DNA of 64,000 nucleotides, from NCBI RefSeq assembly GCF_002245355.1, contig NZ_NOWF01000010.1, positions 41,739 through 105,738 on the forward strand, given 5' to 3'. Positions 35,459-44,634 of the stretch are shown piece after piece (positions within the stretch are counted from its first letter, which is position 1; the number at the start of each line of letters is the position of its first letter). The stretch is from Paludifilum halophilum. GTDB lineage: Bacteria > Bacillota > Bacilli > Thermoactinomycetales > DSM-45169. The position numbers and the translations under genes are program-made. The notes under the pieces are model-generated. The model saw nothing but the letters and a program-made list of their open reading frames with translations. It was not told the origin of the DNA and made no database searches.

Positions 35459-36682
35459 TTGAATATTTCTATCGATAAAGCCTCAAATAAAAAACCCCCT
35501 TCTTTTTGGACGAATCAATCCTTACTTGCTTTGTGGACGGGACAGGGGCTTTCTTCAATCGGAACAGGAATTTATCAAGCCGGGCTGGCTTGGGAAGTGG
35601 TACATATTACGGGTTCCACACTTGCTATGGGCTCCATTCTTATTGCTTCGACTATGCCAGTGATTGTATTTTCTCTTTGGGGAGGAGCATTAGGGGATCG
35701 TATCCCTAAACGAAGGATTCTGATTTTTATTGATTTTTTTCGATGGGTAGTGTCAATGATTTGGGCTTTTACCCTATTCGGGAGAGACCCAAGTGTAGGC
35801 GAATTGTACGTTTTTTCTATTTTCTTAGGTTTCACCCAAGCTTTTTTTAAACCTGCATACTCCGCGCTTATTCCTGATTTAATTGAAAAAAAACAGATCT
35901 CACGAGCAGTAGGGATTAATCAATTAATTATGCGAAGTGCAGATATCCTAGGGCCTTCTCTTGGGGGCGTGTTAATAGCTTACACATCTTTTGGAATGGT
36001 CGTAATGGTAAATGCCCTTACGTTTAGTCTTGCATATGGATTAAATTTTTTGCTCCCCAATCTATTCCCTCAAAAAACCGAAAAAGGTTCTCCACTACGC
36101 CATATAAGATCAGGAATCCGGTATTTTATTCAAGAACCCGCTGTTTTTTGGTCAGTGATTCTTATTACTTTTGCGAACCTGTCCGCTGTAACAATCCAAG
36201 TGAATCTGCCTCAATTTATACAGATCGATCTTAACTGGACTCCCCAGACCTATGGAATCGTGATCTCCTGTTATGGACTGGGAACAACAGTTGCTTTCTT
36301 GTTCCTTTCCGTATTTTCTTTAAAAAAAAGGAGGGGAATGTTGTATTTAATTACCTTGTTTACTGGCGGAACCATGTTTTTATTTTTCCCATTGGTCCAT
36401 TTTTCCTGGCAACTAGGTGGATTGTTGTTCATCATGGGAGTGGTTTTCGGATTAACAGGAGCTATAAGCATCACATTAACGCAGGAACTAACCCAGCAAG
36501 CTTATCGGAGTCGGGTCATGGGAATTGTTACGGTAAGTGGAGCTCTCATGCCGTTGGGTTATGGATTATGGGGAGCTTTAGGAGATTACCTTCATAACAC
36601 TGTCGTTTTTCTCGCAGCAGGAAGCTTTATATGTCTGGTGGCTCTTATAGGGGGAAAGACTCCCTTACGAAAAACAAATTGA
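35459..36682 (+). CDS. MFS efflux transporter (macrolide-efflux-like, DHA3 type)
   Basis: A 407-residue protein with about 12 membrane helices. The early MFS motif GDRIPKRRILIFIDFFRW and the pattern WTGQGLSSIGTGIYQAGLAW resemble the MefA-like drug-efflux group; the substrate is not known. TTG 35459 follows AGGAGGT at nine bases, giving MNISIDKASNKKPPSF; TACAAT at 35428-35433 is a likely -10. AT-rich codon use unlike the surrounding chromosome supports horizontal arrival with the island. Confidence 0.82.
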   Translation: MNISIDKASNKKPPSFWTNQSLLALWTGQGLSSIGTGIYQAGLAWEVVHITGSTLAMGSILIASTMPVIVFSLWGGALGDRIPKRRILIFIDFFRWVVSMIWAFTLFGRDPSVGELYVFSIFLGFTQAFFKPAYSALIPDLIEKKQISRAVGINQLIMRSADILGPSLGGVLIAYTSFGMVVMVNALTFSLAYGLNFLLPNLFPQKTEKGSPLRHIRSGIRYFIQEPAVFWSVILITFANLSAVTIQVNLPQFIQIDLNWTPQTYGIVISCYGLGTTVAFLFLSVFSLKKRRGMLYLITLFTGGTMFLFFPLVHFSWQLGGLLFIMGVVFGLTGAISITLTQELTQQAYRSRVMGIVTVSGALMPLGYGLWGALGDYLHNTVVFLAAGSFICLVALIGGKTPLRKTN

Positions 36683-36835
36683 AGAGACAAATATAGTCGA
36701 TATATTTCGGATAGTGAAATAAATAGGAGTTATTAGCATTTATCTTCTGGGATAAAAGGATAAATAAGGTAATTCTGAACTAGAGGAAAAAATGAGATAA
36801 TGTTACGTTTGGTTTGTCCGTACTTTTATTTGAAG

Positions 36836-36937
36836 ATGGCTTTCGTGCGGAAGAGCTTCCCACAACACTATTCTCCTGAAGAGGCCAACCGGATACTACA
36901 AGAAACAATTGCAGCATCCAGTAGTCGTGGAGCATAA
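36836..36937 (+). CDS. Possible 33-residue fragment
   Basis: ATG 36836 opens MAFVRKSFPQHYSPEEANRI and ends at TAA 36935. It resembles the tail of a larger protein rather than a complete gene; no family recognised. The rest of 36683-37061 contains only the hairpin noted below. Confidence 0.2.
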   Translation: MAFVRKSFPQHYSPEEANRILQETIAASSSRGA

Positions 36938-36965
36938 AAAATCCACAATACAACCTAACAGGTCA

Positions 36966-37008
36966 AAAAATCCGATTCCCTTAGCGTACAGGGAGCCGGG
37001 TTTTTTGA
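36966..37008. terminator. Hairpin downstream of the MFS gene
   Basis: CCGATTCCCT...AGGGAGCCGG (8 of 10 pairs), with an A-run before and a T-run after; likely bidirectional. Confidence 0.65.
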
Positions 37009-37061
37009 TGGGTGAGGAGGTGATGGAGTATATACGACTACTCCCGATTAATTCTATCTAG

Positions 37062-37096
37062 AACTGTATATATTACACGTATATCGGACTACCCCC
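37062..37096 (-). repeat. Right inverted repeat of the island (IS end)
   Basis: The reverse complement differs from 29372-29405 at a single base. A degenerate extra copy of the outer part appears just inside, at about 37028-37047. Confidence 0.75.
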
Positions 37097-37225
37097 GAAG
37101 AGTGGCTGATCGGAACAAAAAAATGAATATTGTGAATCGATCGATTCCATATTCCACATCAGAATACTCCTTTGCGTCTCTAGGCGATCGTGACAGGCCT
37201 GAATGCAAAGGAGTTTTGTTTTTTT

Positions 37226-37636
37226 CTAAAATTGGTAAGGAAAGAGCATGAGTACGAGGATCAAAAGCATGGTGATCGATGCGAAAATAGCGTGAATACG
37301 CACTTTTCGTATCCATAAGTGAAATGTGAAATCCTGCGGAGAATGATGATATTTCCGGATATAGTAACCGAACAGTCCCCCGAAACCTCCGATGGACATG
37401 TAGGTGATGAACACTAGGATAATCCATAGGAAAGAATAACTTCCTTTGAAATATAAGTAACCGCCGCTAAATAGTTGAATAACGAGTACCCACTGGGTGA
37501 TAAAATTCATCCAATACAGCACATGGAGGACCGGTCTCTTCTCCAAAAACGCTTTTTGCAAAAAAAAGGGCAATAAAAGATAAAAGCCCATTCCAACCGC
37601 CCCTAGTACATGAAAAAACAACATGATTCGGTTCAC
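37226..37636 (-). CDS. Four-helix membrane protein of unknown function in the nar region
   Basis: The 136-residue protein has four membrane helices (IMLFFHVLGAVGMGFYLL; MNFITQWVLVIQLFSGGY; FLWIILVFITYMSIGGFGG; IFASITMLLILVLMLF) with histidines inside or near helices 1 and 4 and in a polar loop. It could bind a cofactor, but this is not established. GTG 37636 is favoured because AGGGAGG lies seven bases upstream; ATG 37642 and 37657 are too close to it or before it. An Fnr-like palindrome (37705-37720) lies about 70 bases upstream. It is divergent from narG. Confidence 0.65.
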   Translation of the reverse strand: MNRIMLFFHVLGAVGMGFYLLLPFFLQKAFLEKRPVLHVLYWMNFITQWVLVIQLFSGGYLYFKGSYSFLWIILVFITYMSIGGFGGLFGYYIRKYHHSPQDFTFHLWIRKVRIHAIFASITMLLILVLMLFPYQF

Positions 37637-37704
37637 AATCATCCTCCCTTCCCTCATGATCCACTCCTCCCATTCTTCACTTTATCATCTTTTCAGGTCA
37701 TGGT

Positions 37705-37720
37705 TGTGTGGTAAGTCACA
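37705..37720 (-). promoter_or_regulatory. Fnr/Crp-type box upstream of the four-helix membrane protein
   Basis: TGTGTGGTAAGTCACA, one change from TGTGA-N6-TCACA. On the minus strand a TAAAGT begins 28.5 bases from the centre. Confidence 0.5.
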
Positions 37721-37958
37721 TTTTTATCGTCAAATTGCCACGAGAATAGAGGTCGATTTAGAGGTTGCTTATTTGAGGCCTATGCGTTCATACGATCCAT
37801 TTTTTCTGGCTGATCTATACCTTATATCATGCTCGATCAGGCGTTTTACAGTAGTAAAAGGGCCGGCTCAAAGACAGGGTCGGTCTCGTTTTCTTTGTAG
37901 AAGTAGAAGAAGAGAAGTCGGCGTATGAGTGTTTCAAAATCGTGAAGGGTTCTGGTTA

Positions 37959-38001
37959 TGTGATAATTATCACAAGCAAAGGAGGGTTGACTGCTCATAC
38001 T
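37959..38001 (+). promoter_or_regulatory. Fnr/Crp-type box and -10 of the nar operon
   Basis: TGTGATAATTATCACA (37959-37974) is a fully symmetric exact match. CATACT (37996-38001) begins 29.5 bases from its centre, as at the nor promoter. The remaining leader to narG is about 130 bases. In 37730-37950 no gene is seen. Confidence 0.8.
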
Positions 38002-38138
38002 GAAACAGAACGGAGTTATACACGGCTTCGTGGAAAGCCCCCTCCTTGTATAACGGCTGTAGTTCCAGGATTACACGGACTGCGAGCCTGGTTGGGAAAA
38101 TGCGATCATTCGAGATCCATAAGAAAGAAGGTCGGAGC

Positions 38139-41100
38139 ATGATGAAAAAATTCCCTTTGCTGAACAAACTGAAATATTTTATCCCGCGGGAATCTCACTC
38201 CGATCCGTGGAGTGAGGTATCCGCCCAAGGTCGAGAGTGGGAAGATGTTTACCGCAAGCGTTGGCAGCATGACAAAGTGGTACGCTCCACACATGGTGTC
38301 AACTGCACCGGATCGTGCAGTTGGAATATCTTTGTCAAAAACGGCATTGTGACATGGGAAAACCAGAGCATCGATTACCCCTCGACCGGACCGGATATGC
38401 CGGAGTTTGAACCGCGCGGGTGTCCGCGGGGGGCCAGTTTCTCCTGGTATATTTATAGCCCGTTGCGAGTGAAGTATCCCTATATACGCGGTGTGTTGAG
38501 GGAGATGTGGCGTCATGCTCTGAAGGAGATTGGCGATCCGGTGGCCGCCTGGGAGTGGATTGTGAATGACCCGGAGAAAGTGAAACGGTATAAATCGGCG
38601 CGGGGAAAAGGCGGGTTTGTGCGCGTTTCGTGGGATGAAGTGCTCACGATCATGTCGGCGGCGATGATTCATACGATCAAAACCTATGGCCCGGATCGAA
38701 TCCTCGGATTTTCCCCCATTCCCGCCATGTCGATGATTAGTTATGCCTCGGGTGCCCGTTTTTTGTCTTTGATCGGCGCGCCGCTATTAAGTTTTTATGA
38801 TTGGTATGCCGATTTGCCGCCGGCTTCCCCACAAATTTGGGGAGATCAGACGGATGTTCCGGAGAGCAGTGACTGGTTCAATTCCTCTTATATGTTGGTG
38901 TGGGGGTCGAATTTGCCGCTCACGCGTACACCGGATGCCCACTTTATGGCGGAAGCCCGCTACCGCGGAACGAAAGTGGTATCGATCAGCCCGGACTATG
39001 CGGAATACGTCAAGTTCGCCGACAATTGGATGTCGGTAAAAGCCGGCACAGATGGTGCGCTGGCGATGGCGATGGGGCATGTCATTCTAAAAGAGTTCTA
39101 CGTGGAGCGGGAAACGGGTTATTTCACCCGATATGCGAAGCACTATACCGACTTTCCCTTCTTAGTGACCCTGGAACCGAAGGAAGGCGGTTATACCGCG
39201 GATCGTTTTTTGCTGGCGTCTGATTTGGGCAAATCGGTCGAACGTGCGGAATGGAAGACGGTGGTCTATGACGAGAACCGCGATGCATGTGTCATCCCCC
39301 AGGGAACGATCGGATCCCGCTGGAGTGATGATGGGACATGGAATCTAAACATGCAAGATGATGAATCGGGTCAACCGATTGAACCCCGGCTCGGTTTACT
39401 CGGCGTAGAAGATGAGGTCGTTACCGTTCAACTCCCTTATTTTGATGAGAAGGAAAAGCGCGTGCTGAATCGTGCCGTTCCGGTTAAGCGGGTGGAAGGT
39501 GAAGACGGCCGTCCCATCCTGGTGACCAGTGTTTACGATTTGATTCTGGCCCATTACGGCATCGACCGGAATTTAGAAGATGATCTTCCTGTCGGCTATG
39601 ATGAGGTGGCGCCGTTCACCCCGGCCTGGCAGGAACCGATTACGGGGGTCAAGCGAGAGTTGGTGATTCAAATCGCTCGGGAATTCGCACAAAATGCGGT
39701 GGATACCAACGGACGTTCAATGGTCGTCATGGGAGCGGGGATCAACCACTGGTACCATTCGGACACGATTTATCGCGCCATTATTAACCTGGTCTTAATG
39801 GTCGGGGCACAAGGGGTGAATGGAGGCGGATGGGCTCACTACGTCGGCCAGGAAAAGTTGCGTCCGGCGGAAGGATGGCAAACGGTGGCCTTCGCCCGCG
39901 ATTGGTCGATGCCGCCACGCCTGCAAAATGGGACCTCTTTCTTCTACTTCGCGACCGATCAGTGGCGGTATGAGGAAACGCCGGTGGATGAACTAGTCTC
40001 ACCCTTACAGTCCAAAGCTCGTTATCGTCATTACGCCGATTACAATGTAATGGCCGCACGTTTCGGCTGGTTGCCGTCTTACCCACAGTTTGATCGAAAC
40101 GCGTTGGCTCTTTATGAAGAAGCTGAACAACAGGGGGCGAGTACGTCAGAGGAAATCGGCCAGTATGTTGCTGATCAATTGAAGCGGGGCGATTTGCGCT
40201 TTGCCATTGAGGATCCCGATCGATCCGCCAACTTCCCCCGGGTTCTGTTCGTATGGCGGGCCAATCTTATCTCCAGTTCCGGAAAAGGGCACGAATATTT
40301 CCTAAAACATTTGCTCGGTACGTCACACGGGCTGATGAATGACGACACAGCCAGTCTTCGTCCCGAAGAAGTGACTTGGCGCGATAACGCTGCCGAAGGC
40401 AAACTGGATTTGCTGGTCAATGTGGATTTCCGCATGTCCGGTACGTCGCTGTATTCCGACATCTTACTACCGGCGGCCACTTGGTATGAAAAGAGCGACT
40501 TGAGCAGTACCGACATGCATCCGTTTGTTCATCCGTTCAATCCGGCGATTGCGACGCCATGGGAAGCGAAATCGGATTGGGACACCTTTAAGGAATTGGC
40601 CAAGGTTTTTTCCGAAATGGCCCAATCGCAGTTTGATGCTCCGGTTCACGATGTGGTGGCGGTGCCGCTGCAGCACGACTCCCCCGATGAACTGGCCCAG
40701 CCCTTCGGTGCGATCCAAGATTGGCATCATGGAGAAGTCGATCCGCTTCCCGGAAAGACGATGCCGCGCATCGAGGTGGTTGAACGAGATTACAGCCAGG
40801 TATACGACAAAATGACCGCTTTAGGGCCGCTGGCGAGGGAAAAACCGATGGGGGCCAAAGGGATTTCCTGGTCCGCGGAGGAAGCATACGATCTGTTGAA
40901 ACGCGTGAATGGGACCGCGGTTGGAGATGGAGTGGCGCAAGGTTGTCCCGATATCAGTACCGACCGCCGCGTCGCGGAAGCGATTCTCACCCTTTCCTCC
41001 ACGACCAACGGCCAGCTGGCCCTCCGAGCGTGGGAAACGTTGGAACAGAAAACAAAATTGGACCTGAAAGATCTTGCGGAGGGTCGCGGTGAAGACCGTT

Positions 41101-41828
41101 TCACTTTCGCCCAGATCACCGCACAGCCCAAAACCGTGATCACCTCACCGGCCTTTAGCGGTTCGGAAAAAGGCGGTCGCCGCTACTCCCCTTTTACGAC
41201 CAATGTGGAACGAAGCATTCCCTGGCGAACACTCACCGGTCGACAACACTTTTATGTAGACCACGAAATGATGCGGGAATTTGGAGAAGGGTTAGCCACA
41301 TATAAACCGATGCTCCACCATGCGCCGTTTCATCCTGAGGGCCACCGCCCCCATGTGGAAGGCAAGGAAGTAACATTGAATTACTTGACTCCCCACAACA
41401 AATGGTCGATTCACAGCATGTACTTTGATAACCAGTCGATGCTGACCTTGTTTCGCGGCGGCCCTACCGTCTGGATGAACAAGGATGACGCAGCGGAAGC
41501 CGATATTCAAGATAACGACTGGATCGAGTGTTTTAACCGGAATGGGGTGGTCGTCGCACGTGCCGTCGTTTCCCACCGTCTTCCTCGGGGAGTTGCCTTT
41601 ATGTACCATGCCCAGGACCGGACGATTAATGTCCCGGGTACTAAATTGACCCAAAACCGAGGCGGTACCCACAACAGTCCGACGCGCATCCATGTCAAGC
41701 CGACCCATATGATCGGCGGCTTTGCCCAGCTCAGCTACGGATTCAACTATTACGGGCCCACTGGAAATCAACGGGATTTGAACGTGGTGATCCGCAAGTT
41801 GGAAGAGGTGAACTGGCTTGAAGATTAA
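38139..41828 (+). CDS. narG: Respiratory nitrate reductase, alpha subunit
   Basis: NarG is the molybdenum (bis-MGD) catalytic subunit that reduces nitrate to nitrite at the inner face of the membrane. From ATG 38139 it has 1229 residues, almost exactly the B. subtilis length. The N-terminal FS0 cluster region (STHGVNCTGSCSWNIFVKNG), the MGD-site segment PRGASFSWYIYSPLRVKYPY and the C-terminal RIHVKPTHMIGGFAQLSYGF are present. ATG 38142 is an equally possible start. narG overlaps narH by 11 bases and is preceded by an exact Fnr-type box, consistent with anaerobic induction. Confidence 0.98.
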   Translation: MMKKFPLLNKLKYFIPRESHSDPWSEVSAQGREWEDVYRKRWQHDKVVRSTHGVNCTGSCSWNIFVKNGIVTWENQSIDYPSTGPDMPEFEPRGCPRGASFSWYIYSPLRVKYPYIRGVLREMWRHALKEIGDPVAAWEWIVNDPEKVKRYKSARGKGGFVRVSWDEVLTIMSAAMIHTIKTYGPDRILGFSPIPAMSMISYASGARFLSLIGAPLLSFYDWYADLPPASPQIWGDQTDVPESSDWFNSSYMLVWGSNLPLTRTPDAHFMAEARYRGTKVVSISPDYAEYVKFADNWMSVKAGTDGALAMAMGHVILKEFYVERETGYFTRYAKHYTDFPFLVTLEPKEGGYTADRFLLASDLGKSVERAEWKTVVYDENRDACVIPQGTIGSRWSDDGTWNLNMQDDESGQPIEPRLGLLGVEDEVVTVQLPYFDEKEKRVLNRAVPVKRVEGEDGRPILVTSVYDLILAHYGIDRNLEDDLPVGYDEVAPFTPAWQEPITGVKRELVIQIAREFAQNAVDTNGRSMVVMGAGINHWYHSDTIYRAIINLVLMVGAQGVNGGGWAHYVGQEKLRPAEGWQTVAFARDWSMPPRLQNGTSFFYFATDQWRYEETPVDELVSPLQSKARYRHYADYNVMAARFGWLPSYPQFDRNALALYEEAEQQGASTSEEIGQYVADQLKRGDLRFAIEDPDRSANFPRVLFVWRANLISSSGKGHEYFLKHLLGTSHGLMNDDTASLRPEEVTWRDNAAEGKLDLLVNVDFRMSGTSLYSDILLPAATWYEKSDLSSTDMHPFVHPFNPAIATPWEAKSDWDTFKELAKVFSEMAQSQFDAPVHDVVAVPLQHDSPDELAQPFGAIQDWHHGEVDPLPGKTMPRIEVVERDYSQVYDKMTALGPLAREKPMGAKGISWSAEEAYDLLKRVNGTAVGDGVAQGCPDISTDRRVAEAILTLSSTTNGQLALRAWETLEQKTKLDLKDLAEGRGEDRFTFAQITAQPKTVITSPAFSGSEKGGRRYSPFTTNVERSIPWRTLTGRQHFYVDHEMMREFGEGLATYKPMLHHAPFHPEGHRPHVEGKEVTLNYLTPHNKWSIHSMYFDNQSMLTLFRGGPTVWMNKDDAAEADIQDNDWIECFNRNGVVVARAVVSHRLPRGVAFMYHAQDRTINVPGTKLTQNRGGTHNSPTRIHVKPTHMIGGFAQLSYGFNYYGPTGNQRDLNVVIRKLEEVNWLED

Positions 41829-43290
41829 AGCTCAAATCGGAATGGTTATGAATTTGGACAAATGCATCGGCTGTCATACCTGCAGTGTCACATGTAAAAA
41901 TACCTGGACCAACCGCTCTGGTTCCGAGTATATGTACTGGAATAACGTAGAGACGAAGCCGGGGATCGGATACCCGAAAAAATGGGAGGACCAAGAGGCG
42001 TATAGGGGAGGATGGATTCTTAAAAACGGGAAATTGGAGCTGCGTTCCGGCGGTCGGGTCAGCCGGTTGGCCAACATCTTTCACAATCCGGATCAACCAA
42101 CGATAGACGATTATTATGAACCCTGGACCTACGACTACGAGAAACTGACCGACAGCCCGGAAAAGAAACACCAGCCGGTAGCCCGCTCCAAATCCACCGT
42201 CACCGGTGAGTACATGGACATTGAGTGGGGGCCTAACTGGGAAGATGATCTCGCAGGTGCGCACGAGACCGGGACGCGAGATGTAAACATGAGCCAGATC
42301 GAACAATCGATACGCATGGATTTCGAGGAAGTGTTCATGATGTACTTGCCGCGGATTTGTGAGCACTGCCTCAATCCTTCCTGTGTGTCCGCATGCCCGT
42401 CGGGGGCCATGTACAAGCGCGATGAAGACGGGATCGTGCTGGTCGATCAAGAAGCTTGCCGGGCGTGGCGCTTCTGTGTATCCAGTTGCCCGTATAAAAA
42501 GGTTTACTTCAATTGGCAAACCCACAAAGCGGAGAAGTGTACTCTCTGTTTTCCGCGGATTGAAGCGGGACTGCCCACGATCTGTTCGGAGACTTGTGTA
42601 GGACGAATTCGCTATCTCGGCATTCTCTTGTACGACGCGGACGCCATTGAAGCCGCAGCCTCCGTGACAGACGAACAGGACCTATACGAATCCCAGCTGT
42701 CTGTCTTTCTCGATCCTCACGATCTAAAAGTGATGGAACAGGCCCGTCGCGATGGGATCCCAGAAGATTGGTTGGAAGCGGCACGCCGGTCGCCCGTTTA
42801 TAAAATGGCGGTGGATTGGAAAATCGCTCTTCCTCTTCACCCGGAATACCGTACCTTGCCGATGGTTTGGTATGTGCCGCCGCTCAGTCCGATCATGAAC
42901 TTATTTGAAGGGAAAGGCAGCCCATCCAATCCGGAAGACGTTTTTCCAGCCATCGATCAAATGCGGATCCCGATTCAGTATCTGGCCAACTTGCTTTCCG
43001 CCGGCGATACGGAGGTTATTCGGAACGTCTTAAAAAAAATGGCGGCGATGCGCTCCCATATGCGGGCGGTGAATATCGGAAGAGAGTCAAACCCGGAATG
43101 GCTCAGGGAAGCGGGAATGGATGCCGACATGGTGGAAGCAATGTACCGGCTGCTGGCGATTGCCAAATACGAGGACCGGTTTGTGATCCCTGCGGCTCAC
43201 AAAGAGCAATGTTCGGACTTGATGCTGGAACAAGGCGCCTGTGGACTCGACTTCACCGGCGGCCCCGGTTCCTGCGGAATCTTCGGTTAA
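41818..43290 (+). CDS. narH: Respiratory nitrate reductase, beta subunit
   Basis: NarH carries the four iron-sulfur clusters that pass electrons from NarI to NarG. Cysteine groups are CIGCHTCSVTCKNTW, CEHCLNPSCVSACPSGAM, CRAWRFCVSSCPYKK (the normal Cys-to-Trp change that makes the [3Fe-4S] cluster) and CTLCFPRI...CSETCVGRIRYLG. Length 490 residues is usual. The TTG start lies within the narG end, so translation is coupled. Confidence 0.98.
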   Translation: MKIKAQIGMVMNLDKCIGCHTCSVTCKNTWTNRSGSEYMYWNNVETKPGIGYPKKWEDQEAYRGGWILKNGKLELRSGGRVSRLANIFHNPDQPTIDDYYEPWTYDYEKLTDSPEKKHQPVARSKSTVTGEYMDIEWGPNWEDDLAGAHETGTRDVNMSQIEQSIRMDFEEVFMMYLPRICEHCLNPSCVSACPSGAMYKRDEDGIVLVDQEACRAWRFCVSSCPYKKVYFNWQTHKAEKCTLCFPRIEAGLPTICSETCVGRIRYLGILLYDADAIEAAASVTDEQDLYESQLSVFLDPHDLKVMEQARRDGIPEDWLEAARRSPVYKMAVDWKIALPLHPEYRTLPMVWYVPPLSPIMNLFEGKGSPSNPEDVFPAIDQMRIPIQYLANLLSAGDTEVIRNVLKKMAAMRSHMRAVNIGRESNPEWLREAGMDADMVEAMYRLLAIAKYEDRFVIPAAHKEQCSDLMLEQGACGLDFTGGPGSCGIFG

Positions 43291-43345
43291 AGACCGAGAA
43301 GTGAAAGCCTGTGATTCGATCCTACACCTAGAGGAGGGTGTCTTT

Positions 43346-43900
43346 ATGTGCACCGAATCAACGGAAAAGTTGCAGAGTTGGCTTCGGTTAATCTCCTTCT
43401 TGTTGCAGTATCCCGATGATTCGTGGCAGCAGGTGTTGAACGAATGCCAGGTCATCGATCCGTCAGACGGTGCAATGGCCCCTTTCATCCACCGATTTGT
43501 ATGGTGTCTGGAAGAGGAGGGGATCGATGGGATACAGATGCGTTATGTGCAGACCTTCGATTTTGGCAAGAAGACCAACTTGTACCTCACCTACGCGAGG
43601 CACGGGGAACAGCGTGAGCGCGGTGCGGCGTTACTTTCCTTAAAACAGGTTTATGCTCAGCATGGGTTTCACATGGTGGATGATGAGTTGTCCGATTACT
43701 TGCCGTTGTTGCTTGAGTTTGTCTCCGTGGCCTCGCCCGATGCCGGTGTGCCCCTTCTCTGTGAGCACCGTCCGGCGATAGAAGAGATCAGGGAGCATTT
43801 AGCGAAAATGGACAGTCCTTATGTCGACATCTTTGACGCTCTTTTGTTCGTTCTGGATCAATGGGGGATTCAGCCTGTTGCGAAGGAGGGAGTACAATGA
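43346..43900 (+). CDS. narJ: Nitrate reductase maturation chaperone
   Basis: NarJ is a TorD-like chaperone that holds apo-NarGH while the molybdenum cofactor and clusters are inserted. It is 184 residues, as in B. subtilis. The sequence SFLLQYPDDSW and the conserved QTFDFGKKTNLYLTYARHGE then QRERGAALLSLK are diagnostic. ATG 43346 follows GAGGAGGGT; an in-frame GTG at 43241 inside narH is ignored. It overlaps narI by four bases. Confidence 0.96.
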   Translation: MCTESTEKLQSWLRLISFLLQYPDDSWQQVLNECQVIDPSDGAMAPFIHRFVWCLEEEGIDGIQMRYVQTFDFGKKTNLYLTYARHGEQRERGAALLSLKQVYAQHGFHMVDDELSDYLPLLLEFVSVASPDAGVPLLCEHRPAIEEIREHLAKMDSPYVDIFDALLFVLDQWGIQPVAKEGVQ

Positions 43901-44580
43901 ATGTGTGGGAGCAGTTTCTCTGGGTGATCTATCCTTATTTGGTCATAACCGTATTCATTGTCGGGCACCTTTACCGTTTGAACAACCACCCGTTCAGTTG
44001 GACTTCGAAGTCGAGCGAGTTTCTGGAGAAACGGGTGTTGAAATGGGGAAGCACCCTGTTTCATTGGGGGATTCTTTTCGTGGTGATCGGCCATGTGGCG
44101 GGGTTGCTCGTTCCGGTTTCAGTCTATCGAGCGCTGGGTGTATCCGATGAAGCCTATCATGTGATCGCTTTGTCTGCCGGAGGAATCGCCGGCTTGGCCG
44201 CTCTGCTCGGTGCTTTGCTTCTGATGGGACGCCGGTTCCGTGTAAAACGGGTGCGTGCGACGAGCAGTGTTGGGGATCTGTTGGTGATCGTTCTCCTGGT
44301 GATCATTCTATTGACCGGTCTCACCGCTACAGGCACCAACGTTAGCCATACAGGATTTGATTATCGGACGACGATCAATCCGTGGATACGAGGGATCCTC
44401 ACCTTTCGTCCCGACGCTTCGCTGATGGAAAAGGTGCCGGTTGCCTTTAAGATTCATATCCTGCTCGCTTTCGGATTGTTTGCGGTTTGGCCGTTTACGC
44501 GGCTGGTTCATGTTTTTAGTCTCCCGATCACTTATTTAAGCCGGAGTTATGTGGTCTACCGCCGACATTCATCCCGATAA
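43897..44580 (+). CDS. narI: Respiratory nitrate reductase, gamma subunit (cytochrome b)
   Basis: NarI is the five-helix membrane subunit that oxidises menaquinol and binds two b haems. The 227-residue protein starts FLWVIYPYLVITVFIVGHLY and has the haem-ligand histidines in the expected helices (GHLYRLN, FHWGILFVVIGHVAGL, and KIHILLAFGLFAVWPFTRLVH near the C-terminus). ATG 43897 overlaps the narJ stop. Confidence 0.96.
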   Translation: MNVWEQFLWVIYPYLVITVFIVGHLYRLNNHPFSWTSKSSEFLEKRVLKWGSTLFHWGILFVVIGHVAGLLVPVSVYRALGVSDEAYHVIALSAGGIAGLAALLGALLLMGRRFRVKRVRATSSVGDLLVIVLLVIILLTGLTATGTNVSHTGFDYRTTINPWIRGILTFRPDASLMEKVPVAFKIHILLAFGLFAVWPFTRLVHVFSLPITYLSRSYVVYRRHSSR

Positions 44581-44634
44581 CCGTTCGTCACTTTGTAATT
44601 TATTAAAAAAAATAAAAGAAAGGTGGGGACAATC

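Larger units (their letters stand above)
29372..37096. mobile_element. 7.7 kb island bounded by 34-bp inverted repeats
   Basis: Bases 29372-29405 and the reverse complement of 37062-37096 agree at 33 of 34 positions and face outwards (GGGGTAGTCC at each outer edge). GAAGA(G) stands directly outside both ends, a possible target duplication of 5-6 bases. Inside are relics of at least five transposition or recombination genes plus an AT-rich gene pair and an MFS gene. Genes on both sides carry Fnr-type boxes and belong to the nitrogen-oxide region, so the island seems to have landed within that region. Confidence 0.65.
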
